Shown here: positions 46,747 through 58,935 of the stretch, one piece after another | Layout of the letters: every line of letters begins with the position of its first letter | Position numbering within the stretch: the stretch's first letter is position 1 | NCBI GenBank assembly: GCA_000349905.1 | Contig: KB722769.1 | Location: 1 to 64,000 of the forward strand | Direction of reading: 5' to 3' | Length of the DNA: 64,000 bases | Origin: Volvariella volvacea V23 | Taxonomy: Eukaryota; Basidiomycota; Agaricomycetes; Agaricales; Pluteaceae | Notes under the pieces: model-generated | Database searches by the model: none | Told to the model about the DNA's origin: nothing | What the model saw: the letters and a program-made list of their open reading frames with translations, nothing else | Program-made: the position numbers and the translations under genes

Positions 46747-48963
46747 ATGACCCTCAGAACGCTCGTCGACCTCTCGAAACTATTGGTACTACCAATAATC
46801 TCTGTAGGGTATCTGGGATTCTGCTGGACAGTGTTGTACCGTACAGTTCTAGTGAGCAGATTTAGATTCATTAACAGCTCCACGGAGAACATCAGTAAGC
46901 TTAGCCATATCACCACGTTTAAAAAAATTCGAATAACGGATGGAGCCTAGACACTATCAAATCTGCAATTACGACGGTTAGCATTTTGGTTATCACACTG
47001 GCACTGTGGCCAATCAAGACACTACTCACCGACATCAAGGTATATATCCCATTTTTGCTACATCTGCACACAGCCACTCAACCGAATTTACATATGGAAT
47101 TCTATCTGAGCTAGGGAGAAGAGTTCTTTCGTTCGCTAAGGCGATCGGATACTAGTCAGGGGGGCAGAGGGAAGGGCGTGAATCTCGGTACTGCTAATGC
47201 AGTGTCCTCAGCGTCACTTGGGATGTTGGAGACAATCACCATCATTATCAAGCATCGATGCAGTCCGCATCTTGTCATTTCCTTTGTCTGCAGTTTTGTC
47301 GTCATGGCAGCTTCTGCATTGGTCCCAGTTGCGCGTGAGTACTGTTGGCCACAGCTCGGGGTGATCTTCCCGAGTTTATCTATCTTTTCCTTTTCCAAGT
47401 ACCTGTGCGGGAGGTTTTACTCGATTCAGATGTGACGATGATGGGAGTAGGTGTTCTGAACTTGAAATCGGTGGGAGAATGCGTGTAAGTCTAGTGATTC
47501 AGCGGTATAAGCGAGTGATTAACGATCACTCACATTGCTTACTAGAGCCCCCCACCCCAGCGATGTTGTCGATGGCGGGCCAGAATGCATCGGTTATGAT
47601 CTTACAACCGGAATGTCCACCAAATTAGGGGAAGCTGCTGGTATCACCTGGGCAGAGATGGCAATGAATTTTACCTATTCCTTCAGCGTCCGTGGTTCAG
47701 ATCCCGAGCTTGCAGGTTCTCTGCAGTACATTATCCCGTTGCCAGCTGGTCTCTCGGACACCACGCCCACGCGGTGGCTTACAGATGTCTTTGTGTTGCG
47801 ACCGTCGTGTAGCTGGCAGGCTACCAATCTCACGGGAGGTACGATTCATTTGAACGACACAGAAAATGTTTCCGAGGCCATTATCCGTGTGGAGATGGCC
47901 GAGATGGATATTGACCTTGACTTGTGCTTTGCTAACGAATGCAGTGAGTCCTCGCAATTGCGCCTATATACAACCCTGACATTGTCCACCCCCAGCCGCT
48001 CGCGAATTCGACATGAACTACGGTTCGAAATATCCAAATACTCCTTACAATCGCACCACACGTGGATACGTCTACGGCGGGCACGCCATCTGGATGGTCT
48101 CGACTTTTGATTATAACCCTGACGTGCCACTGATCAACTTCTGGACTTTCAACTTCTCGGGACTACCAACGTTCCGCGTCACCACTGAGCTTGGTGCCTT
48201 CGAGGTCGTCATTCTCGTCTGTTCCCCCAACCCTTCAATCGAGACCGTTCAAGTCGAGGCCTCAGGGCAAGATCTCGTCATATTGCCTGTGAGCACTCCT
48301 CCGATTGGGAGTAGCACTGTCGGTCAGATAGCCCAAGGCAATTTAGATCAGATGGGAGGCGATGTCTTTCTCACGGAACTTTTCTCGCTCTTCAAGGACA
48401 CCGGCCCCGCCAAATTGCGAACCGCGCAGCGTTCGATATCGGATGTAGAGGCTAGTCTCGTATTCGGGTGGGAGCAGATTGAGGCATATAATGTTACAAC
48501 CATTTTTGAACCGGTCGTGTGGACACCCGCACCGATTTCTAATATCACGAGGTCGTACTCGGGGCTACTCCAGTCTGCTGTGAAGCCTTATATGGCGGGC
48601 CAGCTTGGGACTTTGCCGCTCCCTGGGATAACGCTCACGCCGGCTTTCGTGTTTTCGGCGTCTTTTGACTATGTGGTTGTGTCAACAGTACTGCTAGCGG
48701 TACTTAATGTCGTGAACCTCTTGGCATACTTTAGATCTGGAAAGGGAGAGATGTTTAGCTTGTTTATGGTTGCTCGAGTGTTGCTGGACTCGAACGTGCA
48801 GAAGGAGGTTGCGAGATTTGGGAGGGAGAATCCGGAGCTGAGGGTAAGAGAAATGGAGTGTGCATTCGGAGCCGAGTCGAAGCACCGTGTCCTGGAGTTG
48901 AAAAGGTTGAATGAAGAAAAGGAGGACAGAGTGCTAATGGTAAGTGATCATAAAGTGCTGTAA
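46747..48963 (+). CDS. FamX membrane protein copy H (635 aa)
   Basis: Exons 46747-46894, 46951-47039, 47115-47334, 47400-47484, 47546-47943 and 47996-48963; 635 aa. The first four exon lengths equal those of copy G exactly. Landmarks: LGFCWTVLYRTVLVS, SILVITLALWPIKTLLTDIK, EEFFRSLRRSD, NLGTANAVSSASLGM, LQYIIPLPAGLSD, RWLTDVFVLRPSCSW, GGHAIWMVSTF, LVCSPNPSIETVQVEA, VEASLVFGWEQI, TPAPISNITRSYS and YFRSGKGEMFSLF. The ectodomain is longer than in G by about 12 residues in exon 5. The tail ends like that of copy G (RVLELKRLNEEKEDRVLMV), so G and H are the closest pair. Confidence 0.82.
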
Positions 48964-49132
48964 GCTATTGGACCTTATGTATATATTTGTTGGAATGTAT
49001 TGAGTACTTACGCCTGCGATTTATCATGTGCTCATTGCAAACGTACAAGCTCATATGGTGTACAAAGACCACAACGGTCCTCTCAACAAACAAATATGGG
49101 ACTCTTTTATTTACTGATGAACATCGAGTGCA

Positions 49133-50454
49133 TTATATAACTGCTCTAAAAATCGCGGTAGTATTCGTCATCATCCAGCGCGGGAGAAAACTATAATGCC
49201 CGTCTGCAATGTTGTTCCCATCCTCCGTGGGAGGATTCTCATTGTCGCTCGACCACTCAACCACATATTCCTCACCATCAAAGTCGTCTACATCCGGATA
49301 GGCTATATCCCTTGTTACTTTTACGGGGATAGTGGGTGGGTAACCGGCATTGACGCGAACCATTTCATGAAGATCTTCAAGTAGCCTCCGCCTGATCTTC
49401 TTGAGTGCTTTGAGCTGGCTCATCAGGTGCGGTGGCCTCCAAGGCGTTACAACATCATTGAGCCCGACACAAGCGAAGCGAGGATCGTAGAAAAGGCCGG
49501 GGATGTGAACTACCTCTGCGATCAACTCTTCATCCAAAATCTCCGCTGCATCGTCATTGATCAGATACAGGAGCAAATCGCTCTTAATAAGAGCGTCGAG
49601 CGCCTAAATCTGCTGAAATAATTTCCGTACGTTGTCCGGACTTGGGGATTGTGGGATATCGCATTCGCCCCAAATTTCGCCTTCTGCTATCTCTCCCACA
49701 AACAGGCACCGTTCTATACCGTCCATGAGACTGGCAAGAAAGGTAGCCTATTTGACGGAGTTGTTGAAAGATACGTTGTAAGTGTGCTATTTTGCGCCGT
49801 CAGAGTGGTCTCGTGAGGATCAATCTGATGCATCTCAAGTAATTCCTTCATGTCTGTTGACAGCTTGATGAGGGGGCTAACGTTACGTGCTTGTGCATTG
49901 CGGAAATATCTTTCGATGATTTGAATTGGGTGGCGGTGGTTCCAGATTTGACGGATTACGATACGTGCTGCAAGTTGCTTGTAGTTCTCCGGATGATAAT
50001 GTATGTCGTATGACAAGATCTTCATGCATTTCCTGATGATAATAATATACTTCATAATGCTCATGACATCTTTTACATGTTGTTCAAGAGTTGTGGGTCT
50101 GCCTGTGCGCCATGTCAATCACAATAATCTTTGCATTCGCCGCTACAAAAGGCGATTACTCACTCTATCTCCAAGGCCTTTTCAAGCAAACCCTGCACTT
50201 CGTCATCACTAGTATAGAGTACCAGCCAGCTCCGATGTCCCACAATTAGCCGCAACAATAACGGTGGGTGGCTCTTTGCTCAGTGTACCTGAGACTGCCA
50301 CAATATTCTCTGAGAGAGAATGGATTAGGTCTGCTAGCGGCAGATCCTGGATCTCAAGGAGGTATGCCAGGTGACACCAAGCCGCAAATGACGTGGAGTG
50401 AGAGTTAAACAGAGGCCCCATTGGAGAGCATAACTGGGATCCCTCATGACCCAC
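49133..50454 (-). CDS. uncertain hypothetical locus, possibly decayed
   Basis: Three coding-like stretches lie in order on minus: 50454-50209 (SFAAWCHLAYLLEIQDLPLA), about 50118-49720 (EQHVKDVMSIMKYIIIIRK, PENYKQLAARIVIRQIW) and 49603-49133 (YLINDDAAEILDEELIAEVV, HEMVRVNAGYPPTIPVKVTR). The last two can be joined by a 116-nt intron (49719-49604) in phase 0. However the intron itself is mostly open and protein-like, and an in-frame tag sits just before its end, so a nonsense-mutated continuous exon is the alternative. I could not place a start codon or connect the first stretch in phase. No family recognised; the charged, Leu-rich character is like the many F-box/LRR-type hypothetical proteins of mushrooms. 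Confidence 0.38.
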
Positions 50455-51095
50455 GTCAGTACTAGTAGGCTAATACCATTGTGGATGAAATTGGCATCCT
50501 CAGGTCTTGCGCCTCAGCGCCATTGAGGCCATCAAGGTCTATCACCGGAGGGACTTTAGTTGTGGTGATATCCTGGCTGAGGCGCGAAAAGATGTGACGT
50601 GACACGGCGCGTCACTACGAGCTGCATGCTGGAATGTGTAAAATATCCAAGTATTTTGCACCAAAGGTCCACAACACATCGGCCGCCGAGTCTATCTTGA
50701 CGACGGTGGTACACTAGAAGTGGTTTTCGTCGTCGTCGTAATTGTTGAGCCGCTGAGTCGGGTGTAAATTTGCCAGATCCGGTCGGATCAGGGATGCTGT
50801 CGTCCCGTAGCTTGCACGCTGCATACACAGCGATGTACAACAGCTCGTTGCTCGCCTGCTTGTCTTGTGTTCAACTTCTTTTGTGGCCTCGACATCAACA
50901 CCAATTGTGCGCCAGCTGTGGCACCAGCAGCCACACTTCTTTATTTTGGCTGCCCGACTTGAAGCTTCTGAAACCAACTGCAGCCTCGACCACTGTTGCT
51001 CCTCACGTTCAAGCGCTCAAGCTCAAGTGCGAGCTGTAGAACGACTAAACCCCAGAAACGAAGAAGACGTTTGAATACGACTAGAAACGAACAAG
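50455..51095. other. intergenic, promoter of the hydrolase gene
   Basis: No gene supported; the frames at 50556-51074 overlap each other on both strands without motifs. Confidence 0.45.
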
Positions 51096-53472
51096 ATGAG
51101 TTCAGACAAGGGTGGATTCACCATGTACCGTAAACTCGCGGGCCTAGTACGTGTTCAATTCATTTCGGTTCATCGTCTTCGATGAACTGTACACCCTTCA
51201 GGCTAGTGCTTAGCATACACCGTCTTTTTTCTCTCCTCCTCTGTCCATGCACGACACGACACGCCACATCATCATGTCCACGTCCTTGACCCAACACCGA
51301 ACATCCACTAGTTCTTCAAGCACGGGTACGGCCTTCTCATGTACCCGGGCGCATATTACCCCAAGATTCGAGACATAGGCATGCAGGTCCCCTTTCCCAA
51401 GCCAGAGGAGATCCCAACCCTGGTCCTACCATCCAACCTGGACGAGAGATTCGGAATCGTCGCCGAGTCTGACGCCGAGGCGCGGAAGAAACGAAAGAAG
51501 AGGGAAAGAGACAGACAGAAGGCAAGGGGGAAGGACAAGGTTGAATTTGTGGTAGAGACGGTGGAGCTGAGGACGAAGGACGGTGTGACGCTCAGGGCAT
51601 ATCTCGCGAAGGGGAGGAAAAGTACGTCTGGGTTCTCTTGGTTGGTTCACTTTCCCGTTTCCTGCTTGATTGCTTATTCTCGTCTGTTTCTTTCTTTCCT
51701 TATCCCTGCGGCGCCTGTCTCAACCTTGAACACCGTCTTGTCCATCATCTTGACGAACGCTACAACAACGCGTGTCTTCCGTGTAGACACTGTATGTTCT
51801 TTTCTTCCCGCCCTCCTTTCGCCCTTCCATTTCATCTCTCTCGTTTCCCAATACTCACCATTCCACCATTTCGCCATTTCTTCTTCAATCAGGACAGACC
51901 AAAGGGAACGATAATATTCTTCCATGGCAACGGCGTCACACCTGAACTCATGGCCGACACGTTCGAGATACTCTTGACTCACCTCGACTTTTGGATATTC
52001 GCTGTCTCATATAGAGGGTGAGTGCGCACTACGCGTCGTGTTCGTCACGGGCAGCGCCGACTAACCTATGTGGTGTACAGGTATGGGCATTCTGGAGGTT
52101 TGCCGTCGGAAAAAGGTGTGCTCATTTCTCGTTTCTGCATTTAAAGTCGGTGAATTCAATTGTGTTGTACCATAGGGCTATCCATAGACGCTCAAACAGC
52201 ACTGGATTACGTGCTTCGGCGGCGTGACGACCTTGGGGATCTTGTGGTATGTGCCTCTGTTTGACTTTCAACACGCATATATGCGCGTCTATGCTGCGCG
52301 CTTCGTGCTGATAAGCCATTGCTATATCTAGATCGTATACGGTCACTCTCTCGGTGGTGCAGTAGCCATAGACGTAGTCAGCAAAAACTCGGACAAGGTA
52401 CGCCAACCCTCTCTGCCTCCCCGGACATCCTCCAACCATCGAAACCACGTCCAGGTCCACGCACTCATCATAGAAAACACATTCACATCCATCCCAAAGC
52501 TCATGTCCCGCTTCTCCTCCCTCCGCCCCTTCCTCTGGACCGTCCGCCAAAAATGGGAGTCGTACAAGAAACTCTGGAAGATCCGACGGGGGCTGCCGAT
52601 CCTCATGTTGAGCGGGATAAAGGACGACGTGATCCCGCCGGAGGAGATGCTCATCCTGCTGGAGATATCGAAAAAGCGGCCCGGAAGTCCCTGTGGCTGC
52701 AGCGGCGGTATAACTGGACGAGGGCTCGGGCTGTGTCTCGGCTCGTGCTGGAAGGGAGGGTGGGAGCAGAGCGATGAAGAGATTTTGCGCGAGGAAGGGG
52801 TTAAAGCAAAGTCGCAGAGCCAGCCTAATCTGCTGTCGACAAGATCGACGAGGTCGTTACTATCGCCGACGACGACGACGACGACGCCTGGTGGTGGGAG
52901 TTTGGACAAGGTCGAGGCGGAGGCGAGGAAGAGCGCGATGGAGTTTTACGAAAAGGTGCAATGGGTTTCGGTCGAGTGTGGGAATGGGAATGGGCCGGGG
53001 AGTCGGCCTATCAGCGTTGTGAGCATCGAGACGGGGGCTGGGACGCCTGGTGGGAGCGGTTCTCGGCCGGGAACCGCAGCGGGCGCGGGAGCTGCGGCTG
53101 CCAAAGGAACGACGTCTGGGAAGGGAGGGGAGGAAGCGAGAGTAGTCACACCGGAGGATAAGAAGTGGTATGAGGAGCTTGTGGCCAAGTGGATGGGTGG
53201 GGCGGAGCGCGATGTTGAGTCGGGTGTGGAGATCAAGTATTTTCCTTCCGGCGATCACAGTAAGTCGTCCACCGTACCCTCTCTTCTATCTTGGATTTGC
53301 TTCCTTTTGGTGTTGAATTAACGAAACTTCTGTCCATCCGTTTTTCCTGTCGGTCGCAGTGTCGACGTTTGCACAAGCGCAGTATATACCCACCATAAGC
53401 TCGTTCTTGGATCGCGTTGTCGAGAGCGAGCGGGTGGCGCCCACACCGTCGTCTTCGATCAAGCTGAGATGA
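51096..53472 (+). CDS. alpha/beta hydrolase, ABHD13/Bem46-like
   Basis: Exons 51096-51146, 51312-51621, (gap discussed below), 51893-52017, 52081-52115, 52176-52246, 52332-52397, 52455-53259 and 53360-53472. A short hydrophobic N-terminal part (KHGYGLLMYPGAYYPK) precedes the fold. Core motifs: GTIIFFHGNGVTPEL (oxyanion), AVSYRGYGHSGGLPSEKG, DAQTALDYVLRRRDDLGD, then the nucleophile elbow YGHSLGG with Ser at 52347-52349, IIENTFTSIPKLM, the acid in SGIKDDVIPPEEM (52623-52628) and His in SGDHMSTF (53256-53258). The triad is complete. The Bem46/ABHD13 family are membrane-associated hydrolases of poorly known substrate, linked to polarity in fungi. An insert of about 150 residues, rich in Gly/Thr/Ser/Ala, separates the acid from the His and is unusual. 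The stretch 51622-51892 does not splice in phase as one intron, so a small extra exon there is likely but not placed. Confidence 0.83.
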
Positions 53473-54494
53473 GATATGGCATCTTTGCCCTTGACCTTTT
53501 GCGTGTTCTGATAGACAGTCGGAGTGTTTTTCTCCCTTGGGCCTCTTTCTGCTGCCATTGTCCCTGCACATCATTTATGAGTACGTTTTTCATGATACAG
53601 GATACCCCGGTCGTACCTGTTGTAGTATTAAAGACTTTGAACTGATCGCTCATACTTGTTATACCCGATTCTCTCCACTCGGTATCAATTATTCACGATG
53701 AAATTACGAGACTCTGCTCCTGGTATACAGCGATGAACACACCGATAGCGGATTGTACCGCATGCACGAATTGTTGATTGAAATTAACAACGCAAGGTTT
53801 AAAGACTTGAATAAGCACTTCTGGGTTTCGAGATCAGCCAATTGGGCGCTTAAACCACATCAAGGATGCATCGTGGCACGAGCCCTGTACAGCTTGTCGC
53901 CACCGGTAAGGAGTCGGTTAAATCAAAGATAGAACATAGTCCTGGACGAATGGCCAGTGTAAACCCAAATTTAGTGGTATGCTATTCACGCACTGCTTCA
54001 TGGGTGGAGGCGCTTTGACCTACATCAAATCCAGTTCACGCCACTCGTTTTAATCGCTAACTATCACGTAGCGTTGCCATTGGCTTGGGATTTCGATAAA
54101 GCCTTGGAAACTGTCTGGCGCCGTGGTAGCTCGTTAAGGTTAGTTTCGGCGATGATGTTGACTTTGAGGAGACAAACCCTTGTACGTGCGGCGGTGTTCT
54201 ACTATAAATGGCCTGCTAGCCTCATCGGAATGGCAATTGCAGTGCTTTTGTTTGCACATTTGCCATTTGCACACGAGTTTGAGGAGCTCGAGGAATTGAA
54301 AACAAGTACAGCCTTTTGATGCGCCTCTTTCATTCCAACTCATTCAACATGTTGTTTACAATAGTACCTTCTCCACCGCCTTTGCTGCCCTTCCATGGTG
54401 TCCTTTTTCACAACACGCCTCAAATCCAGAATGTATAAAAGACGCCCAATTGTCTGCCATAAAATCACTTCTGCTCTCTATCTCGCGCCACAAC
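53473..54494. other. intergenic, nothing supported
   Basis: An 81-codon frame at 54074-54319 contains one hydrophobic segment but has no neighbouring exon or family match. Otherwise no feature recognised. Confidence 0.4.
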
Positions 54495-55865
54495 ATGCTT
54501 TCCAGCTCGGCAATACCTCCTATTCCGAATACATATTCATATGCCCAGCGATTTCCATGCAGAATTCTCTTCTGCTACAGGCACCGCTCCGGCCAGCCAC
54601 ATCTCCCAGCGCGGGGTCCATTCACTATTGCCGATTACGTGGAACAGTTGCATCGCGGACGCGCACAGCATTTCCACGAGGTGGCCGTAGATGTACGATG
54701 TCTCTGCCGATATAGGAATGGTGTGCTCGAACGGGATGCGAGGATGAGTACCAGTGTCCAGCCAGTATTTGGATCAACGAAAGATGAAGTGTTCCATGCT
54801 GCTGTGACTGGATACCAAAACTTTGACGTTGTCATATCACATCCTATTGCCAATCGCAGTGAGTGACGATCGTATTCAAAGTTTTGGCGTTGCACTCAAT
54901 CTCAGTGGATTATCCTAGATGATGGCTCTTGTATATTTGGCAACGCCGACCTCATCGCGGCACTCTTCACTGCTGCTGCAAGGTCGCCCGCTTTCCCGAA
55001 CATTTTCACTACCCTCAAATTCACAACAGCCTGCGATGAGAAGCTGGTTTTAGGGCAGACACCAGTTCGCGAACTTCCTCCGAGTATTAATGACCATGGG
55101 GTTATAGCATCCTGGAGGAAGCTCATCGCCACTTCAAGAATACATACACTAATTTCAGGTGTAGCGCAGCTGGAATACATCATTGACTGTGGGCGACCCT
55201 ATGTGCTGCTCGAGAAACTCTTCTTAACACTGCAGCAACCATATAATAATAAAATGGGTATTCTACATGGGGGATATGCATTGCCTCGTCTGCACACACT
55301 TTCTCTCGATCTGTCTGATACTTACCCACCATACGTTGAAGGGTACATATCGAATCCAAGAATGTTCAGTGCCCTGAGTACGTTCAATCTGTACAAACTA
55401 CCACCCAATTCAACAATCCACACACAAAGCGATCAAGAATTCTGGTTGAATTTTATCAGGAACATGATTACTGCACAGAAGACCTTGAGGTATTTGTCTG
55501 TTCCGGTGGACATACTATGTGAGTGAATTCATGTTTAGTAATTTTTGTCGCGCTAACTTTTTCTTGAATACAAATCTCCAGACAAGGCCGATCCTGATTT
55601 GGCACAAAAACTAGCCGCGTTTATCAAGAGCCCCTCAAATTTTAGAGCAATTACCTTTCACGGGCCTTTTCTCACACATGGTGCTCATGCAATACATGCA
55701 TTTGCGAAGGCGCTTGAGCAAGCCACAGTTCCTACCATACACGACCGCAATTTTCGACATGTTCACTGGAACACTCAACTATCGGGCAACTCTTCAGCTA
55801 TTTCCGATGCAGTGAAGGTTTTGAAAGTAGCAGTTAACAAATTCGCAACCTTTCATGAACCTTAA
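54495..55865 (+). CDS. hypothetical protein (415 aa), LRR/F-box-like character
   Basis: Three exons, 54495-54858, 54919-55518 and 55582-55865, join in phase 1 each to give 415 aa. No named domain. Leu-rich repeats of the loose type seen in mushroom F-box proteins occur: FTTLKFTTACDEKLVLG, LPRLHTLSLDLSDTYPP, MFSALSTFNLYKLPP, TLRYLSVPVD, NFRAITFHGPF. No F-box is visible at the N-terminus. Immediate acceptor choice at intron 1 (54918 versus 54905) was decided by phase. It lies between the hydrolase and a FamX relic. Confidence 0.6.
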
Positions 55866-56189
55866 TAAAATTCCTTGAGGTTATGTGTTTCATTTCCCGA
55901 ATTCGAGACTTCAAATAAGTACTATCTGCCTCTCACTTCCACGGTTACTGCACATATTATATTTCGACATACATAAAATGATACTGATAGTTTGATGAGC
56001 TCCTTTTCACTCCTAGTTTGGAATTGCCTACTATCCGTGCCACCATTTTTATTAGAGTGTATAATAATTATATCATAATACACGCCGCATAATGATTCCT
56101 TTTGCATTGCAACGTAATGACCAGCACATCTATGACATATGCATACTTGTCCTGGCGGTGAATACCGCAACACATGTTCCTAGAGCTAC
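55866..56189. other. intergenic, nothing recognised
   Basis: A-T-rich 3' flank of the preceding gene; no frame or repeat supported. Confidence 0.4.
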
Positions 56190-56490
56190 GGTGTATCCTA
56201 ATAACAGATGGTCAACACATCCACCGCATTACTTTCTGTTCTATGTTCCAACGCCAAGGTACGACTCTTTGACGGGTCTTCAAACACATCATCAAGCTAA
56301 TCCCTTTTAACCTATGGGCTCTTGTCCCTGAGTATCGTAGGCTCTGCCAGCATCTCCAACTCACTCAGTGCACTGCCAATTGCCAAGTTCTGAATGCCTT
56401 CCCCTTCCCGGGTCTGACAGGCCGCAAAATCATGGATGACAATATTCAGGGCCAGAAATAGAATGCCTAAAACAATGGTGTCCATCTCCT
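56190..56490 (-). pseudogene. FamX copy K, C-terminal relic
   Basis: At the nucleotide level this matches the 3' end of FamX J (62085-62365) in order: tggtcaacacatccacc against tggtcaatacatccgcc, then the ttctga...gttccaac, tacgactctt, tcttcaaa and gaatgcct blocks, up to the sequence for the fourth membrane segment (aatagaat). The reading frame is broken in several places and the region for the VLHES block is scrambled. Nothing FamX-like continues upstream before copy I begins. A decayed remnant of a J-like copy. Confidence 0.72.
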
Positions 56491-56729
56491 ATTGGCATCC
56501 TATGACCGTGATTGTCCTGAACCTTCAACAAGTCTTTCTACAAATAGTCCCCTTCGGGGCCAATATACTCTTGTTTTACACTTTATTTTTGACAGGCTTA
56601 ATGACGTAATAGATAATACATCCTACATACACTATATACTAATGTCACATTTCAGCCACAAGTCCGAGTCGCATCTATCTTACAGGAAGCCAATCAACGT
56701 CCAAAGCGTACAGAATAATTCTATGTTAT

Positions 56730-58935
56730 CTAAACCATATCACGGTCACACACAGCCAAAACCATTTGGTCATGATTATGAGAACAGGAAACCAGGGTCA
56801 ATACACGGTCTTTTGAGGCACTCTCGAAAGCATGGTCCAGTTCCTCCCCCAAGATGTTTGGATTGTTCTCCCTAATTCCCGCCATATTCGCTGGTACGTT
56901 TGATTGGTTTAATATGCTCGCAATTGTGAGAAGGTTGAACACCTCTCCTTTTCCAGATCTGAAAAATGCCCAAGCGTTGAAAATGTTCAGTGATATCAAC
57001 AAAACCGTTGAAGCGATAACGTGAGCTGGAGATACTGTAAACGCGATGACCATTTTGCAATTTACTCCGGGTACTTCCGCATTACCGAGGATACCGGTCA
57101 TATATGGCTTGGCTGCCGATTGAATGTACCGGGAGTACATTGCTGTAATATTTTCGATTGGCATAGCCTGCCAGGTGGGCGGGTTGGGGATCGCAGAACC
57201 GAGGTCGGGATTAAATGCCCTGACGCTGTCCCAACCAAAAACGAGGCTGGCTTGAATCTGGGAGCCCCTTACGATTGGTAAAGCCGGGCTTGATTCCTCC
57301 CCCAGTTCTGCAAATAGTGCTGTGAAGAATTTTTCGCCCTCTCTCTGATTGAGGTTCCCCTGGGTTTTAATAGGGCCGTCAGAGAACGAACTAGCAGATG
57401 AAACCGTTATCTCCTTCCCCCACTTTTGAGCTTCAACAGTTTGAATAGTAAAATTTGCGGAACACGCAAGAACGGCAACCTGCCATACCCCGTGTTCCTC
57501 AAGCATGACATCAAACGTCGGTAGACCTACTGTATCGAATTTCAAGAATCGTGTCATTTCTGTTGTGTTAGGTTGATAGTTTAAGACCGCCCAGATTGAA
57601 TAACCCCCATGCGGGATGTCATTTGTCGTAGAGTTGAAAATCCAGTATCCCTTCCCAGCCTCTGCAGATGCGTAGCGCATCGTGGAATGCCGGGCTATCG
57701 AAGGTTGCATGAATGACATATGGACAAGCATAAGTATGGTATACTTCACCAGATTCGTTCTGTAGATCTAGTTGGAGGCCAATGTCCAACGCGGGTATGG
57801 CGACTGGCGCAGTACAACCATCCGGTCCGCAGATGAGATCTCCCGACTGAAGCATCTTTGTAACATTCGTCGGTTGCCAGTTGCAAAACGGGTGCAACAC
57901 AAAGGCATCGGTCAGCCACTTGACAGAGGCCTCAGGGACCAGATCGACTGGAAGGGGGACAATATACTGAGGGTGACCATTCGGTTCGTAGCCTGAAGAG
58001 GAAACTTGAAACGAATAGGTGACATTCAAGGCTGCTTCCGCCCACGTAACTGATGCGGCTTCCTGGAGTTCACTCTGCATCTCTTGTGTGAGGTAATACT
58101 CGGAGTGGCTGAGCATGGGCGGTGCAGTACTTAACAACGCAATTTATAATGATCGATTATAATTGAGAATATTGAAGCAGAGTAAATTCTTACCGAGGCG
58201 CTGCTACAGATGAAGGTCGAATCGCGGCTACCGTAAAGGTAGTAATGTCCGAATGGCGAGGAGTGATCTGTACGGATACTAGAGGAAAAACATAAAATTA
58301 TGTTAGCACAAAATATGTTGGTGTCGGAACTGTGGATATCGAAGAGTACCCACATGTAGCAGGGGCAAGTGCGGAGGCTGTCATGACAAGAAAACCAGCG
58401 ACAACTGCCATCGAGAAATAAGGAGTACAGCATCTTCCGAGAACGAGTTTGATTGTCCCAAACGCCCCAAGAGCAGGCGAAGAGACTAAATACGCTGTGA
58501 AAAGATCGACGCTACTTGAATCACTTCTAGGGCCAGGAGTCGTACGCCTAAGCAGGCGGAAAAACTCCTCGCTCTATTTCATGTAATTGAGGTTGTATTA
58601 GCTGGTATATCCGATTGCCTTCAAAGAGATAAGACGTGAATCCATACCTTCACATCCACGAGCAAAGACTTAATTGGCCACAACCCCAACGAAATAACTG
58701 AGATATTGATAGTCGTTATACCTGATTTGATAGTTGCTTGAAAAATTCCGTTAGATGCTATTGATGAAAAAAGAGGCCTAGACTTGCAAAAGTTCTCCGG
58801 AAGGGTGTTAATAATTCCATAACCATTGACCAATACGATACGACTGTGCACGATCCAGCAGAGCCCAAGATACGCAGTGGACACTGCAGGGAGCAAGATG
58901 AGTTTCAAAATGTCCAAGGGTGTTGGTAATGCCAT
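56730..58935 (-). CDS. FamX membrane protein copy I (628 aa), GC-AG intron
   Basis: Exons 58935-58788, 58736-58648, 58573-58354, 58278-58194, 58129-57750 and 57694-56730; 628 aa. Exon lengths 148, 89, 220, 85 equal those of copies G and H. The first intron begins with GCAAGT rather than GT; the exon end it implies is supported by the invariant 148-nt exon and phase 1. Landmarks: MALPTPLDILKLILLPAV, LCWIVHSRIVLVNGYG, VISLGLWPIKSLLVDVK, HPQYIVPLPVDLVP, FVLHPFCNW, GGYSIWAVLNY, ACSANFTIQTVEAQ, IQASLVFGWDSV, QAMPIENITAMYSRYIQ and FFRSGKGEVFNLL. The exon 3 loop has DLFTAYLVSS in place of DLATANSLSS and the GRCCTP motif, so it is somewhat divergent. Confidence 0.8.
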
